Positions 10,714 through 21,398 of a stretch of 64,000 bases of DNA are shown one piece after another. Under the pieces are notes generated by a model. It was not told where the DNA came from. It worked only from the letters and a program-made list of their open reading frames with translations, and searched no databases. The stretch comes from Cherax quadricarinatus (lineage: Eukaryota; Arthropoda; Malacostraca; Decapoda; Parastacidae): assembly GCF_038502225.1 (NCBI RefSeq), contig NW_027195549.1, positions 103,428 through 167,427 of the forward strand, written 5' to 3'. Numbering within the stretch: the stretch's first letter is position 1; the number at the start of each line of letters is the position of its first letter. The translations under genes and the position numbers were made by a program.

Positions 10714-12115
10714 TTAGGCAGGACACAATAGATATCTACCCACTACCAGGATACACAACATTCCACAACTGCAGACCATACCAAGTTGGGAGTGGTATTG
10801 CAATCTATTACTCTAACCAACTATCTTGTATTAGCACCACTTACTATAGTGATGAATACGGAGAATATATTTTTGCTAATTTTACTGTAAAAAACCTTAA
10901 GACTCCTATAACAGTAGGTGCCATTTACCAGATACCTCACACAAACATCCCAAATTTCAGTGAGAAATTAAAGACACTAATAACAAACAGATAAATGAAC
11001 AAGCACCAACTTCTCTTAGCTGGAGACTTCAATATCAACCTTGGCCTACCAGATGATCAGCCTGTAACTGATTTCATCAAAAATATGAACAACACACTTC
11101 TCATACCAACAATAACTAAGCCAACCAGACTGACTGAGACAAGTGCAACCACAAATGACCATATATGGACCTATATACTAGCCCCACTTAGGTCAGGGAA
11201 AATCACAGACAGCTCTACTGACCCCTACCCCATGTTCCTCTTAACAAACATTAGTAAACCACCACTGGAATACAACAGTTTCATTTAGACTCCATAATGA
11301 GGCCTCAATAAGTAACTTCACAGCAGAGATAGAGATGGTTAACTGGCCTACAGGATTCTCCAAGGCTGATGGTATTGACAATTGGACAGATATATTTCTG
11401 AATAAATTGTCCTATAAAAATGAAACAGATCATGAATAAACCTTTCGGTTGCCCAAGGCTAACTAGCAACATACTGAAATTCATTGATAAGAAACATCAG
11501 TATGAAAAGCAATATAGACAGGGCTTCATACACAAAGATATTCTTAAACACTATTCATCAGTTCTCAAGAAACTAATAAAAAAAAACAATGGTACTACTC
11601 AAACAGATTCACTGAAGCAAGAGGAGACATAAAAAAGACCTGGAAAGCATTCTCTCAGATTCTGGGAACCCACAAACTGAAAAAAACAAAGATATTGTCC
11701 TAACTAAACTGAATGAAACACCACTGCATCCCACTGATACAGTTAACAAGATGAACAACTTCTTCTCAACTGCAGGATCTAATCTTGAAAGTAAAATCCC
11801 AGGTACCAACACCTGTGCAAATAATTATTAGATGAGAATTTCCCAACCTTCTTCTATCTTGCACCTACTGAGCCCACTGAAGTTACCATGATTATTAAGT
11901 CACTTAAAAATAATTCAGAGAGTCTGTCTCAATTCCGCCATTATTGTACAAGCAAGCAGCCCATATCCTATCACATGCTATTTCATCACTTTTTAACAAG
12001 TCACTAGAAACTAGCACTTTCCCAACACTACTCAAGACAGCAAGGGTTACACCACTACATAAAGGTGGTGACCACAGAGATGTGAACAACTGTAGGCCAA
12101 TATCAAACTTACCAT

Positions 12116-12174
12116 GAGGCCTGGTCACAGACCGGGCCGCAGGGGCGTTGACCCCCGGAACTCTCTCCAAGTAA
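12116..12174 (+). mobile_element. 59-bp LINE-C 3' tail with 5-bp target duplication
   Basis: The sequence GAGGCCTGGTCACAGACC through CTCTCTCCAAGTAA matches the extreme 3' end of LINE-C (30345-30405 and, on the minus strand, 41747-41810). It is flanked by ACCAT on both sides (12111-12115 and 12175-12179). It interrupts the LINE-B RT codon block that otherwise reads LPLLSKIF. This is an extremely 5'-truncated retrotransposition product. Confidence 0.8.
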
Positions 12175-12508
12175 ACCATTACTATCCAAAATCTTTGACA
12201 AACTCGTACACAAAAGATTATATTCATTTATAACAGCACAAAACATACTCAACGCCTGCCAATTTGGCTTAAGAAAAAATAAAAGCACTAATGATGCAAT
12301 TGCAAAAATGCAATATCTGCTTTACACAGCACTAGAAACTATGTGATATCCATTAGGACTTTTTATTGATCTAATTAAAGCTGATGACACAGTAGATCAT
12401 GGCATCCTACTCCGCAAACTTGACAATTATGGTATAAGAGGCCTTTAAATCCTACCTTACTAATAGGTATCAGCATGTCACCATTATTAAAGACACAACC
12501 TCATCAGT

Positions 12509-12650
12509 AACAAAAAAAGGCACAATACCGTGACAATACCATTTACAAAGTCACAAAGTGACTTTACAAATGGTCCAAGTCGGACCGAAACATCGTCATA
12601 GGCTCCTCTCCTCTATGAGCGGGTTATTTGACTACAACCACATCAACATG
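12509..12650. mobile_element. Penelope-like terminal fragment
   Basis: AACAAAAAAAGGCACAATACCG followed by a near-palindrome (ACCATTTACAAAGTCAC and its imperfect complement, 12537-12573). Then GGTCCAAGTCGGACCGAAAC, matching the ends of the Penelope-like insertion at 33882-36734. It lies in the LINE-B RT, just before the VPQ block. It is probably a small inverted terminal piece; no coding sequence. Confidence 0.55.
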
Positions 12651-12760
12651 GCCACTTGATACTAGAGTACCACAGGTAAGTGTCCTTGGTCCCCTGCCCT
12701 TCCTCTTATACATCAATGATCTTCCCCATGTATCACAACACCTGAAACCAATTCTCTTTG

Positions 12761-12957
12761 TAAAATAAAAGGACACAAGTGCAACTAATGCGACCTTTTA
12801 TTGAGGCAATGCTTCGCTCTCCAGGAGCTTTGTCAAGCCATAATGGCTCGACAAAGCTCCTGGAGAGTGAAACGTTGCAACAATAGAATATCACATTAGT
12901 TGCACCTGTGTCCTTTTACTTTACATATTGTCAGTAATTCTACCAAAAAATACCCAC
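12761..12957. mobile_element. Foldback element with 8-bp target duplication
   Basis: Two inverted arms (about 12761-12838 and 12842-12925) share AAAAGGACACA.GTGCAACTAATG, CGCTCTCCAGGAGCTTTGTC and complements, around the centre AGCCATAATGGCT. TCTCTTTG repeats on each side (12753-12760 and 12958-12965). It splits the LINE-B RT immediately before FADDTT. It has no coding capacity and could form a long hairpin. Origin unknown. Confidence 0.65.
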
Positions 12958-14275
12958 TCTCTTTGCTGACGACACAACTTATGTCATCTCCCATCCAAAT
13001 CTTGCCTTCCTCAACACCATTGTTAATGAGGAGCTACTCAAATATGTACTAGGATGACAGCCAATAAACTTACACTTAACACTGACAGAACTTCTATATT
13101 ATGTTTGGTAACAGAGCAGGTGTTGCACAACTTTAGATTAAGATCGACAACACCATTATTGCAAGCCATAATGAGGGCAAATTCCTAGGCCTGCACCTCA
13201 ACGGCAACCTGAATTTCAGCATCCATATCCAGCACATAACAAAAAAAGTGTCCAAAACAGTTGGGATCCTCTCCAAGATATGTTACTACATGCCATAATC
13301 TGCCCTTCTCACACTATACTATTCACTCATTTATCCCTACCTCACCTATGCTATTTGTGCTTAGGGATAAACTGCAGCATCACACTTAAAGCCAATAATA
13401 ACCCAACAAAAAGCCATCATAAGAATAATCATGCAATCCAATCCTAGGCAACACCCCCGCACTCTTCATAGATATTAACTTACTGTTCAGAACATTCACA
13501 CTTACTACTGTGCAACCTACATTTACAGAATCTTAAAGTCCAATATTTATCCTAACCTAAAACACTTTCTTGACAGTTGTGACAGGATCCACAGGCATAA
13601 CACCAGACAAAAACATCTCTATGACATTCCCCATGTCTGGTTAAACCTATACAAAAATTCAATGTACATAAAAGGGCCTAAAATCTGGAACACCCTACCT
13701 GAAAACTCTAGAACTACAGACACATTCATCACTTTCAAAACTACCATTAGAAAACATCTTATCTCCATGACTCACCCCACTGTCAGATAACTACATGAAA
13801 AATGCCTATTCTCTTGTAACATACATGTATAAAAAACAACCTAGACCTCCCCTTGATATCTGTGATTCCCCACAAATCACACCTACACTCACCCAATTGA
13901 CTATAAACATAGAAATATGTAATACAACTATTACCTAATGAATCTTAGCTAGTCATAAGTTTGCCTGTGATACCCCAATATAGGAGCTTCAATAGATACT
14001 ATGTATTGTACCAAAACAAAACCTTTCACATTGTTAAATTCACAAAATGTAATGCATTTACTTAGCCTTAATACCAATACGTTCCATAATCTGTACCAAT
14101 ATGGTTTTGAATTAATCTTAGTCTGCCTGAAATGCCTAGTCATGCTAAGTGTGATAGTGGCCCTCTCTGTAATTAGTTTTATATAATATGTAAACCCCAC
14201 AATATCCTATAATATCCTATAAAATGTAAACCCCCGCATTGTAATCTTTATAGAAAATAAACTTCATTTGATTTG

Positions 14276-14389
14276 ATTAACAATGGAGTTATGTTCCTAA
14301 GATCACATCAGTAAACAAATTCATCGCTAAGCAAGGAGCATACTATAATGGTAGTGGGTTTGGTAGTCTGTGTCGTCGGTAAATGAGTA
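14276..14389. other. Short flank between LINE-B and the nested stack
   Basis: 114 bp without a recognised feature. The last two bases (TA, 14388-14389) are the target of the outer element that begins at 14390. Confidence 0.35.
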
Positions 14390-14718
14390 CAGTAGACTGT
14401 CATTTAACATAGTACAGTGGTCCCTTGATAATCATAAGGCTCGATAGTCGTAATTTTCGAAAATCGTATCTTTACTTTCGTCAAAACATTGGCTCACGAA
14501 TCATCGTTTGACTCGTGAATCATCATTCGTCTGGGATGCATACACATGGCTCCGAGCCACCTCGCCCTCCCTTCCCAGCCAGTGTGCCACTGTTTACTAA
14601 TGAGTGATGGTCCCCTCACTTATTCATATGAAATATTTCATAATATTCCAATCTTTATAGTGTTTGCAACTCCTAAATAAGCTACCACGCTCCAAAGAAA
14701 GCTCCTAGTGCCAGGCCT

Positions 14719-16152
14719 TTGATAAAGAAGGTGAGAAATGCGATTGAATTCAAGAAAAACATCATTGAACAATATGAAAGTGGCGTACGTGTGACCAAAC
14801 TGGCCAGGATGTATAACAAACCCCATACAGCCATAGCTTCCATCGTGGCCAAGAAAAAGGAAATCAAGGAAGCTGTTATTACAAAGGGGGTAAATATGCT
14901 GACAAAAATGAGATCACCAGTACTCGAAGATGTTGAGAAGTTATTATTGGTGTGGATAAACGAGAAACAATTAGCAGGAAATAGTCTTATGACATCAATT
15001 ATTTTTGAAAAGGTTAGACAGTTGTATGATGATCTGGGAAAGAAATGGCCTGCAACGAGTGCTGATATTTGTGAATTTAAGGCCAGCAAAGGTTGGTTTG
15101 AGAGATTTAAGAACCATAGTGGTATACACAGTGTGATAAGGAATGGCGAGGCTGCCAGTTCAGACAAAATTGCAGCTACTGAATTCCTAGTGAATTCAAG
15201 GAGTAGTATTCTGGGTCCCTTATTATTCCAATGTTATGTCAATGACATGCCTATCAGTGTCAAATGCAAACTCCTACTGTATGCAGATGACAGTGCTCTG
15301 TTAGTGTTGGGTAAAGACCCACAAGATATAGCTAATGTATTAACACTGGAACTGGAGTCCTGCAGCAAATGGTTAGTAGACAACAAACTATCATTACACC
15401 TAGGGAAAACTGAAGCCATTCTCTATGGCACGAAACATAAACTAAGAAGGGTAAATAATTTTCATGTCCAGCGTAATGGGGAGCCCATCACTTTGGTTTC
15501 ATCAGTAAAATATCTGGGAATCTCCTTTGACCCATGCATGTCAGGAGAATTGATAGGGAACAGTGTAGTAAAGAAAGCGAATGCCAGACTGAAGTTCCTC
15601 TATAGACAAGCACTGTGTCTACCTACTGAGGCTTGCAGGACCCTATGTCTAGCCCTTATACAGTGTCATATGGATTATGCTTGCTCTTCATGGTACTCTG
15701 CCTTGACAAAAAAACTGAAAGATAGACTGCAAATCACCCAGAACAAAATCGTAAGATACATCCTGGGGCTGGGACCAAGAGAACATGTAGGCCAGGATGA
15801 ATTACAGCAGTTGGATATGCTGAATGTTGAAGACAGAGTAAAACAACTGAAGCTAAATTATGTTTATAAAATTGCTCACAAACAGTGTCCAGAATATCTT
15901 GCTGTCAATTTTGTCAAGGTTGGGAACCAAAGCAATCATAGTACTAGGGGGAGAGAGCACAACTTTGTAGTACCCACAGTCAGTGGCCAGGCTTCAAACA
16001 CCTTTTATTGTACAGCAATAAAGGAATGGAACAGACTGCCTGCATATGTCAAAGCCAGTCATAGCATGAACCAGTTCAAGAAGAATGCCAAAAGGTATCT
16101 GATGAATGTAGCTACAGAAAGGGAGGAGAATGATTTTTTATTTTTTAGCTAA
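14719..16152 (+). pseudogene. Chimeric open frame: Tigger N-terminus fused to LINE-A reverse transcriptase C-terminus
   Basis: Residues 1-155 are the Tigger2 DNA-binding part: a psq-type helix-turn-helix (KKNIIEQYESGVRVTKLARMY) and a CENP-B-type second domain with GWFERFKNHSGIHSV. From about residue 161 the frame runs on into LINE-A RT at SILGPLLF, keeps LLLYADDSALLV and continues to the natural LINE-A stop: 477 codons uninterrupted. The original Tigger ATG is lost (ACG plus a 1-nt deletion near 14687), so the open frame counts from a TTG; the first in-frame ATG is about 29 codons later. Probably chance, but continuously open. Expression unknown. Confidence 0.65.
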
Positions 16153-16384
16153 CACACGTGTAAATTTTTTACCTTATTCCTAGGAATGACCCTCGTATTG
16201 TAGACAGTCTTAATGACCATTGTGTAGTAGATAGTCTTTTTAGTATGATAATAAGATGTTATCTTCATTATACAATAATTCGGAAAATATTATAACCTTT
16301 ATATTATAAAAATAAGGTAAAAGGACCCCAATGGAAATAAGTCACTCTGTTTGACTTTTTTGGGTTATCCTATTTTCTCTACAC

Positions 16385-16385
<1 letters not shown>
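15201..16385 (+). mobile_element. LINE-A, 5'-truncated copy
   Basis: It starts inside the RT at GTAGTATTCTGGGTCCC, matching the full LINE-A (minus strand, about 50230). It carries the C-terminal third of the ORF with few changes, and its 3' UTR includes AAGGACCCCAATGGAAATAA (16321-16340) and TTTGGGTTATCC. It ends at TTTCTCTACAC, where the AAT tail of SINE-2 begins. The junction to Tigger2 carries CAAGG microhomology. No target duplication was identified. Confidence 0.75.

Positions 16386-16438
<53 letters not shown>
16386..16438. repeat. AAT microsatellite (SINE-2 tail)
   Basis: About 17 uninterrupted AAT units. It is the 3' tail of SINE-2 read on the minus strand. Confidence 0.9.
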
Positions 16439-17805
16439 TCTTTATTTACTATAAGTACATGTACAAGGTATACAGGCCTAGCTGACTAACAATGACACAC
16501 TACTACAGTGGACCCCCGACATTCGATATTAATCCGTTCCTGAGAGCCATCGAATGTCGAAAATATCAAAAGTCAAATTAATTTTCCCCATAAGAAATAA
16601 TGGAAATCAAATTAATCCGTGCAAGACACCCAAAAGTATGAAAAAAAAAATTTACCACATGAAATATTAAGTTTAATGCAATAGAATAATTACAATAACA
16701 ATAACAATAGATTAATAACAATAGAATAATTGACACTTACCTTCGGAAATTTAATTCATAAGCGAATCTATTCCTACCTCATCTCCCACAACATACTCAA
16801 CCCTTGTCAATTTGGGTTTAGGCTTAATAAAAATACTAATGATGCTATTATACACATGCTAGAACACACATACACTGCAATAGAGAAAAAAGAAGTCCCA
16901 CTTGGGATCTTCATAGACTTACGTAAAGCTTTTGATACAGTTGACAATGACTTGCTCCATGTAAAATTGTCGCACTATAGTATAAGAGGACACTCCCTCA
17001 ACTACCTAAAGTCTTACCTCAGCAACAGAAGCCAATATGTGTACACAAACGGGGCAAACTATTCAGCACAGCCAATCACAGTTGGTGTCCCACAGGGAAG
17101 TGTCCTAGGCCCTCTTCTCTTTCTCATATACATAAATGACCCACTAAATGCATCGCAACTACTCAAACCCACACTATTTGCAGATGACACTACATAGGTC
17201 TTCTCTCACCTGAGCTCAGTCACGCTAGCCAATACTGTAAATACCGAATTACAGAAAATATCTACCTGGATGAATACTAACGAACTTACTCTAAACATTG
17301 ACAAAACCTACTTCATTCAGTTTGGTAACAGAGCTACGGATGTCCCTCTTAACATAATGATAAATGGATCACCTATCACAAAACTCACAGAGGGAAAATT
17401 CTTAGGAATCCACCTTGATAATAGACTCAAATTTCAAACACATATACAACAAATTTCCCAAAAAATTTCCAAGACCCTAGGCATACTATCGAAGATACGG
17501 TACTATGCTCCACAGTCAGCCCTCCTGGCCCTATATCACTCACTTATTTACCCCTATCTCACCTGTGGAATTTGTACATGGGGCTCAACAACAATAAACC
17601 ATCTCAGACCATTAATTACCCAACAAAAGGCTGCAGTCAGAATGATAACAAATTCCCACTACAGGCAGCACACTCCACCAATATTCAAAACTCTAAACCT
17701 ACTCACAATACAAAACATCCATACTTATTACTGCACCTACTACATACATAGAACACTTAACTCTGACATAAACCCTCCCCTCAAACGTCTCCTTACCAAC
17801 CTTAA

Positions 17806-20745
17806 CCCTTTCAGGGTCCGTCCCGTAGATCTACGGCTGGTCGGTGAGTGTCCAAACCGTAGATCTATGCCAAAATTCTAGCGCCGTCAAATTTAGCGCG
17901 AAAGCGCTCATAGGCCTACATATGAGAGAATGGGTCTGCGCCGTGGGTGTGCGCCGTAAACAAAAAATCTAGGCGCCTGCATAGCATTGTGGGAACGCCA
18001 GCTCAGTCACCCTTGTTCATCATGCCTCGTCGCAAGTCAGCTCTCACTCCCCGGAAAATTGGGACTCTCCTCTTCCTGTCTGATAGTTCTGACACTGATG
18101 GAAGTGGAAATGAAGACGAATTCTACGGCTTTGATAAGTTAGTGACCGAAAATAATGACCAGGATATGGATAATAGTGCAGAAAACCCCGACGATCCTCG
18201 ACCTTCTACCTCTGGTGTGGGCACTCGTGACTCACCGTCGGGTGTTCCTAAATGTAAGAGAAAACTAATATTTTCCCGTGGCCTGGCCTCTGACTTCAGT
18301 AATGACGATGATTCTGATGTGGATTGTGATTTTATTGCGCTCGACAATCATTCGAGTAGTGATAGTGAGGAAACATATTCACCAGTGAAGCGTCGGTATG
18401 TCCGCCGCCGCATGCACTATGGTAGTGTACCCTATGCTGTGCCCAGGGGACGGAGTACATCCCGGAGTACATCCCGTGGCCCTACACCCATTTTAGGTAG
18501 TGATAGTGAGGATGATGTGGCTACACTTGGCATGGATGGGCCACAGACATCAGTGGATGGTGTTAGTGGGGCTGGTGGTGATAGTGGCACCGCCATGCGT
18601 GACTCGCTGTGCCACGTGGGAACCCACGCTGCTGACTCATCAGTTCAAGGACAAAGTGGAGCGTCACCCACCAGCCCGCCACAACCACCCGTACAACCAG
18701 CCTATGATGTCCAGTATCCACCAGCAAACCGTATCTGGGATTGGCAGCAAAATCCCAATTTTGTTCCCAGCCCTCACCACTTTGATGACTCGCAAAGTGG
18801 AATTCTACCTACCTGTCCCCTTGGAACCACGGCCAATGAACTGGAATTCTTTGAATTATTCTTTGACCAGCCATTGATGGAAATTATTGTCAGGGAAAGT
18901 AATAAGTATTTTCAGTACACCATGGCAAATACGATCTTATCACCACAGTCAAGACTACACAGGTGGAAAGAGACGACTGTTGCAGAAATGTATTTGCTTT
19001 TTGCAACAATAATGCTTATGCCTCACGTCTATAAGCATAATATAAAAGCATACTGGTCCACAGATCGGCTAATTTGTACCCCATCCTTCAGTGAAATAAT
19101 ACCAGTGAACAGGTTTATCTTACTGTTACGTATGTTGCACTTCTCTGACAAAACCAGGCCTGACAGAAGTGACAGGTTATACAAGATTAGAAATGTTTTC
19201 ATGTATCTCAAACAAAAGTTCAGGATATACTTTTATCCATTCAAGAATCTTGTAATTGACGAGTCTTTGATTTTGTTCAAAGGTAGACTGTCATTCAAGC
19301 AGTATATACCGAGCAAGAGGAACCGCTTTGGTATAAAATTGTTTGTACTCTGTGATTGTGACAGTGGCCTGGTGTTGGATATTGTTGTATACACGGGTAG
19401 TAAAACATTGAAAGATACCAAGATGTTATTGGGTATATCAGGTGACGTAGTGAGAAACATGATGGCACCTTATCTTGGTAAGGGCCATACATTATATACC
19501 GATAACTGGTACACAAGCCCATTACTCAGTGATTTCATGCGAGTGAACAAGACAGATGTGTGTGGCACAGTGCGTTCTAATCATAAACATATGCCCAGGC
19601 TCAACGCAGGTGTTCGTGGTGATGATGTGCAGGTGTTTACTGCCAATGACATCATGGCATTACGGTGGCATGACAAACGAGATGTCACATTGTTGACAAC
19701 CATTCACCGTAATGAAATGCAAGACAGTGGCAAAGTTGATCGAGTGACCAATGAACGTATTCGAAAACCAGTGACAGTGATTGATTATACACAAAACATG
19801 CGCTTGGTTGACAAGTGTGACATGCAGATTGGTTTTGTTGACTGTGTTCGTAAGAGTTACAAGTGGTACATGAAACTTTTCTTCCATCTCATGGACATTT
19901 CAATGCTGAATGCATATAATATGTACCAAATAAAGACTGGTAACAGACCACCGTATGGTGAATTTTGTTTGTCTGTTGTCAGACAACTCATAATGAAGTA
20001 CCAGGCAACAACACCTGCAATACAACATGGTCCTCGAATTCATCACAATATACCCAAGCGTTTGAGGAAAGAAGGTGATCATTTCATAATACAGCTTCCT
20101 TCAACTCAAAAGAAATTTGCTCAGAAGAGATGCATTGTCTGTGCACAAACAAAACGACGGCAACAAAGACGCAAAGACACTCGGTTTATGTGTGAGGAAT
20201 GTAAGGTGCCTCTGTGCATGGTGCCTTGTTTCAAGGAGTTCCACAAGCTCCAGCAGTTCTAAAACCATGTCCAGTGATTGTAAATATGTAAATATATGAT
20301 AGAACATTAGTATTATACAATATTTGTGCATGTTTATTGTAATAAACAACAGTGGTAAACAATAATATGATAATAACTTTAGTGTGGTTATTGTGTTCAA
20401 TACAGTGAGTATATATATATCAATTATATACAGTATTGGTCTCTCAGGCCCCAAATGTTAGTAGGAATAGAAAAAAATTGGAAAAGAAAAGAAAAAACAA
20501 CTAAAACAACAAAATAATATAATACGCTTATGTGGAATTCGTCGATGTTGCCGCCACCACATCATTTTCTACAAACTTCTTGGCACTGTATCTCGGTAAG
20601 TACTGATCAGATTCTAATTTTTTTTGTTTTATTACCTTCACAAAAATATGCTCTTTAATTCTGTAAGAAAAAATAATTTTTTTTTTTCAAAATTTCTTGG
20701 ACACTGGTGCGTGACTTCAGATTTTGGCCTTGGACCCTGAAAGGG
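17806..20745 (+). mobile_element. piggyBac element P1, structurally complete
   Basis: Bounded by TTAA at 17802-17805 and 20746-20749, with inverted ends CCCTTTCAGGGTCC and GGACCCTGAAAGGG. It is 2940 bp. A subterminal inverted motif (GTAGATCTACGG, then CCGTAGATCTA) follows the left end. One intact transposase frame fills most of the element. An almost identical copy P2 (39318-48370) was later broken by other insertions. The TTAA interrupts a LINE-B codon pair that reads through once P1 is removed. Confidence 0.92.
18022..20262 (+). CDS. piggyBac transposase, intact, 746 aa
   Basis: DDE/DDD transposase that cuts and pastes at TTAA. I start it at ATG 18022 (MPRRKSALTPRK); the frame is open 25 codons further upstream without an ATG at 17947-18021 in good context. 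Residues 1-270 are acidic, Ser-rich and probably disordered, with an RRRYV-like basic patch. The catalytic core covers about 274-645: D413 (VIDESLILFKG), D494 (YTDNWYTSP) and D597/D600 (LVDKCDMQ). The C-terminal Cys/His-rich zinc finger begins at residue 704 (CIVC, CEEC, CMVPC). It ends with a TAA-containing 3' UTR. All key residues are visible, so activity is plausible. Confidence 0.92.
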   Translation: MPRRKSALTPRKIGTLLFLSDSSDTDGSGNEDEFYGFDKLVTENNDQDMDNSAENPDDPRPSTSGVGTRDSPSGVPKCKRKLIFSRGLASDFSNDDDSDVDCDFIALDNHSSSDSEETYSPVKRRYVRRRMHYGSVPYAVPRGRSTSRSTSRGPTPILGSDSEDDVATLGMDGPQTSVDGVSGAGGDSGTAMRDSLCHVGTHAADSSVQGQSGASPTSPPQPPVQPAYDVQYPPANRIWDWQQNPNFVPSPHHFDDSQSGILPTCPLGTTANELEFFELFFDQPLMEIIVRESNKYFQYTMANTILSPQSRLHRWKETTVAEMYLLFATIMLMPHVYKHNIKAYWSTDRLICTPSFSEIIPVNRFILLLRMLHFSDKTRPDRSDRLYKIRNVFMYLKQKFRIYFYPFKNLVIDESLILFKGRLSFKQYIPSKRNRFGIKLFVLCDCDSGLVLDIVVYTGSKTLKDTKMLLGISGDVVRNMMAPYLGKGHTLYTDNWYTSPLLSDFMRVNKTDVCGTVRSNHKHMPRLNAGVRGDDVQVFTANDIMALRWHDKRDVTLLTTIHRNEMQDSGKVDRVTNERIRKPVTVIDYTQNMRLVDKCDMQIGFVDCVRKSYKWYMKLFFHLMDISMLNAYNMYQIKTGNRPPYGEFCLSVVRQLIMKYQATTPAIQHGPRIHHNIPKRLRKEGDHFIIQLPSTQKKFAQKRCIVCAQTKRRQQRRKDTRFMCEECKVPLCMVPCFKEFHKLQQF

Positions 20746-21398
20746 TTAACAGAACACATGACCACAACACAAGGCACAGATCACTCTTTGATGTTCCTCG
20801 TGTCCCTCTCACACCATGCAAAAACTCAATGCACATAAAAGGCTTTAAAATCTGGAAATCATTACCTGTGAATATATAATAAACACTGTCTGTTTATAAA
20901 TTCAAGTCTCTTCTCAAAAATCACTTACTCACCCACAACTAAATAAATACTGAATAATTGTATCTCATAAATTGTATCTCATAAATGTTTCTCATTATTG
21001 TATCTCATAAATGTCTAACCTGTGACCCAATCAAACTTTATTTTTTAATTACATTACCTAACAGAATACTCCATTCTACTGAATGCTCAGCAACACAGTA
21101 AATGACCATATGACCTGTCTTTGTAATACATACTCTTATTATTTATTTTTTTTTTATTATCACACTGACCGATTCCCACCAAGGCAGGGTGGCCCAAAAA
21201 AGAAAAACTTTCACCATCATTCACTCCATCACTGTCTTGCCAGAAGGGTGCTTTACACTACAGTTTTTAAACTGCAACATTAACATCCCTCCTTCAGAGT
21301 GCAGACACTGTACTTCCCATCTCCAGGACTTAAGTCCGGCCTGCCGGTTTCCCTGAACCCCTTCATAAATGTTACTTTTCTCACACTCCAACAGCACG

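Larger units (their letters stand above)
8925..13790 (+). pseudogene. LINE-B ORF2 (endonuclease and reverse transcriptase), many breaks
   Basis: Recognisable blocks in order: the start of an APE-type endonuclease (LNYNIRSLNKHYDDL, then LTET near 9150); after the 9165-10713 insertion, GYTTFHNCRPYQVGSGIAIYYS and, at 11029, AGDFNINLG; KPTRLTET and the DH of a TNDHIW block near 11150; RT blocks PLHKGG (12060), GLFIDL-like (12357), VPQ.SVLGP (12670) and FADDTTYV (12964). The C-terminal block with GPKIWNTLP lies at 13672. Stops, frameshifts and three insertions inside the RT disable it. The enzyme would nick target DNA and reverse-transcribe LINE RNA. Confidence 0.7.
5700..14275 (+). mobile_element. 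LINE-B copy 3 with ORF1 and ORF2, heavily interrupted
   Basis: ORF1-like sequence (5837-7183) is followed by a spacer and by an ORF2 (about 8925-13790) with endonuclease and reverse transcriptase blocks in order. It ends in TTTGATTTGATT at about 14275, matching the end of another copy at 61340. The 5' boundary is approximate. Insertions inside: MITE 6910-7112, SINE-1 about 7650-7955, a LINE-B tail 8180-8727, a piggyBac-related piece 9165-10713, a LINE-C tail 12116-12174, a Penelope end 12509-12650 and a foldback 12761-12957. Clade uncertain, CR1/Jockey group likely. Confidence 0.65.
16743..20870 (+). pseudogene. LINE-B ORF2 reverse transcriptase, split by piggyBac P1
   Basis: RT blocks: SHNILNPCQFGFR (thumb-proximal), LGIFIDLRKAFDTVDN, VGVPQGSVLGPLLF and FADDTT, directly followed by a TAG at 17195-17197. 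A further open stretch to 17805 covers LNIDKTYFIQFGN and the C-terminal WG block (CTWGSTTINHLRPLIT). It stops at TTAA and continues after P1 with NRTHDHNTRHRSLFDVP...IKGFKIWKSLP. The stop after FADD and the loss of the endonuclease make it inactive. The catalytic Asp pair is present. Confidence 0.75.

Noticed and set aside
12574..12600. Active hammerhead ribozyme
   Set aside because: The hairpin and GAAA are present but the CUGAUGA core is not, so I list it only as a hypothesis.
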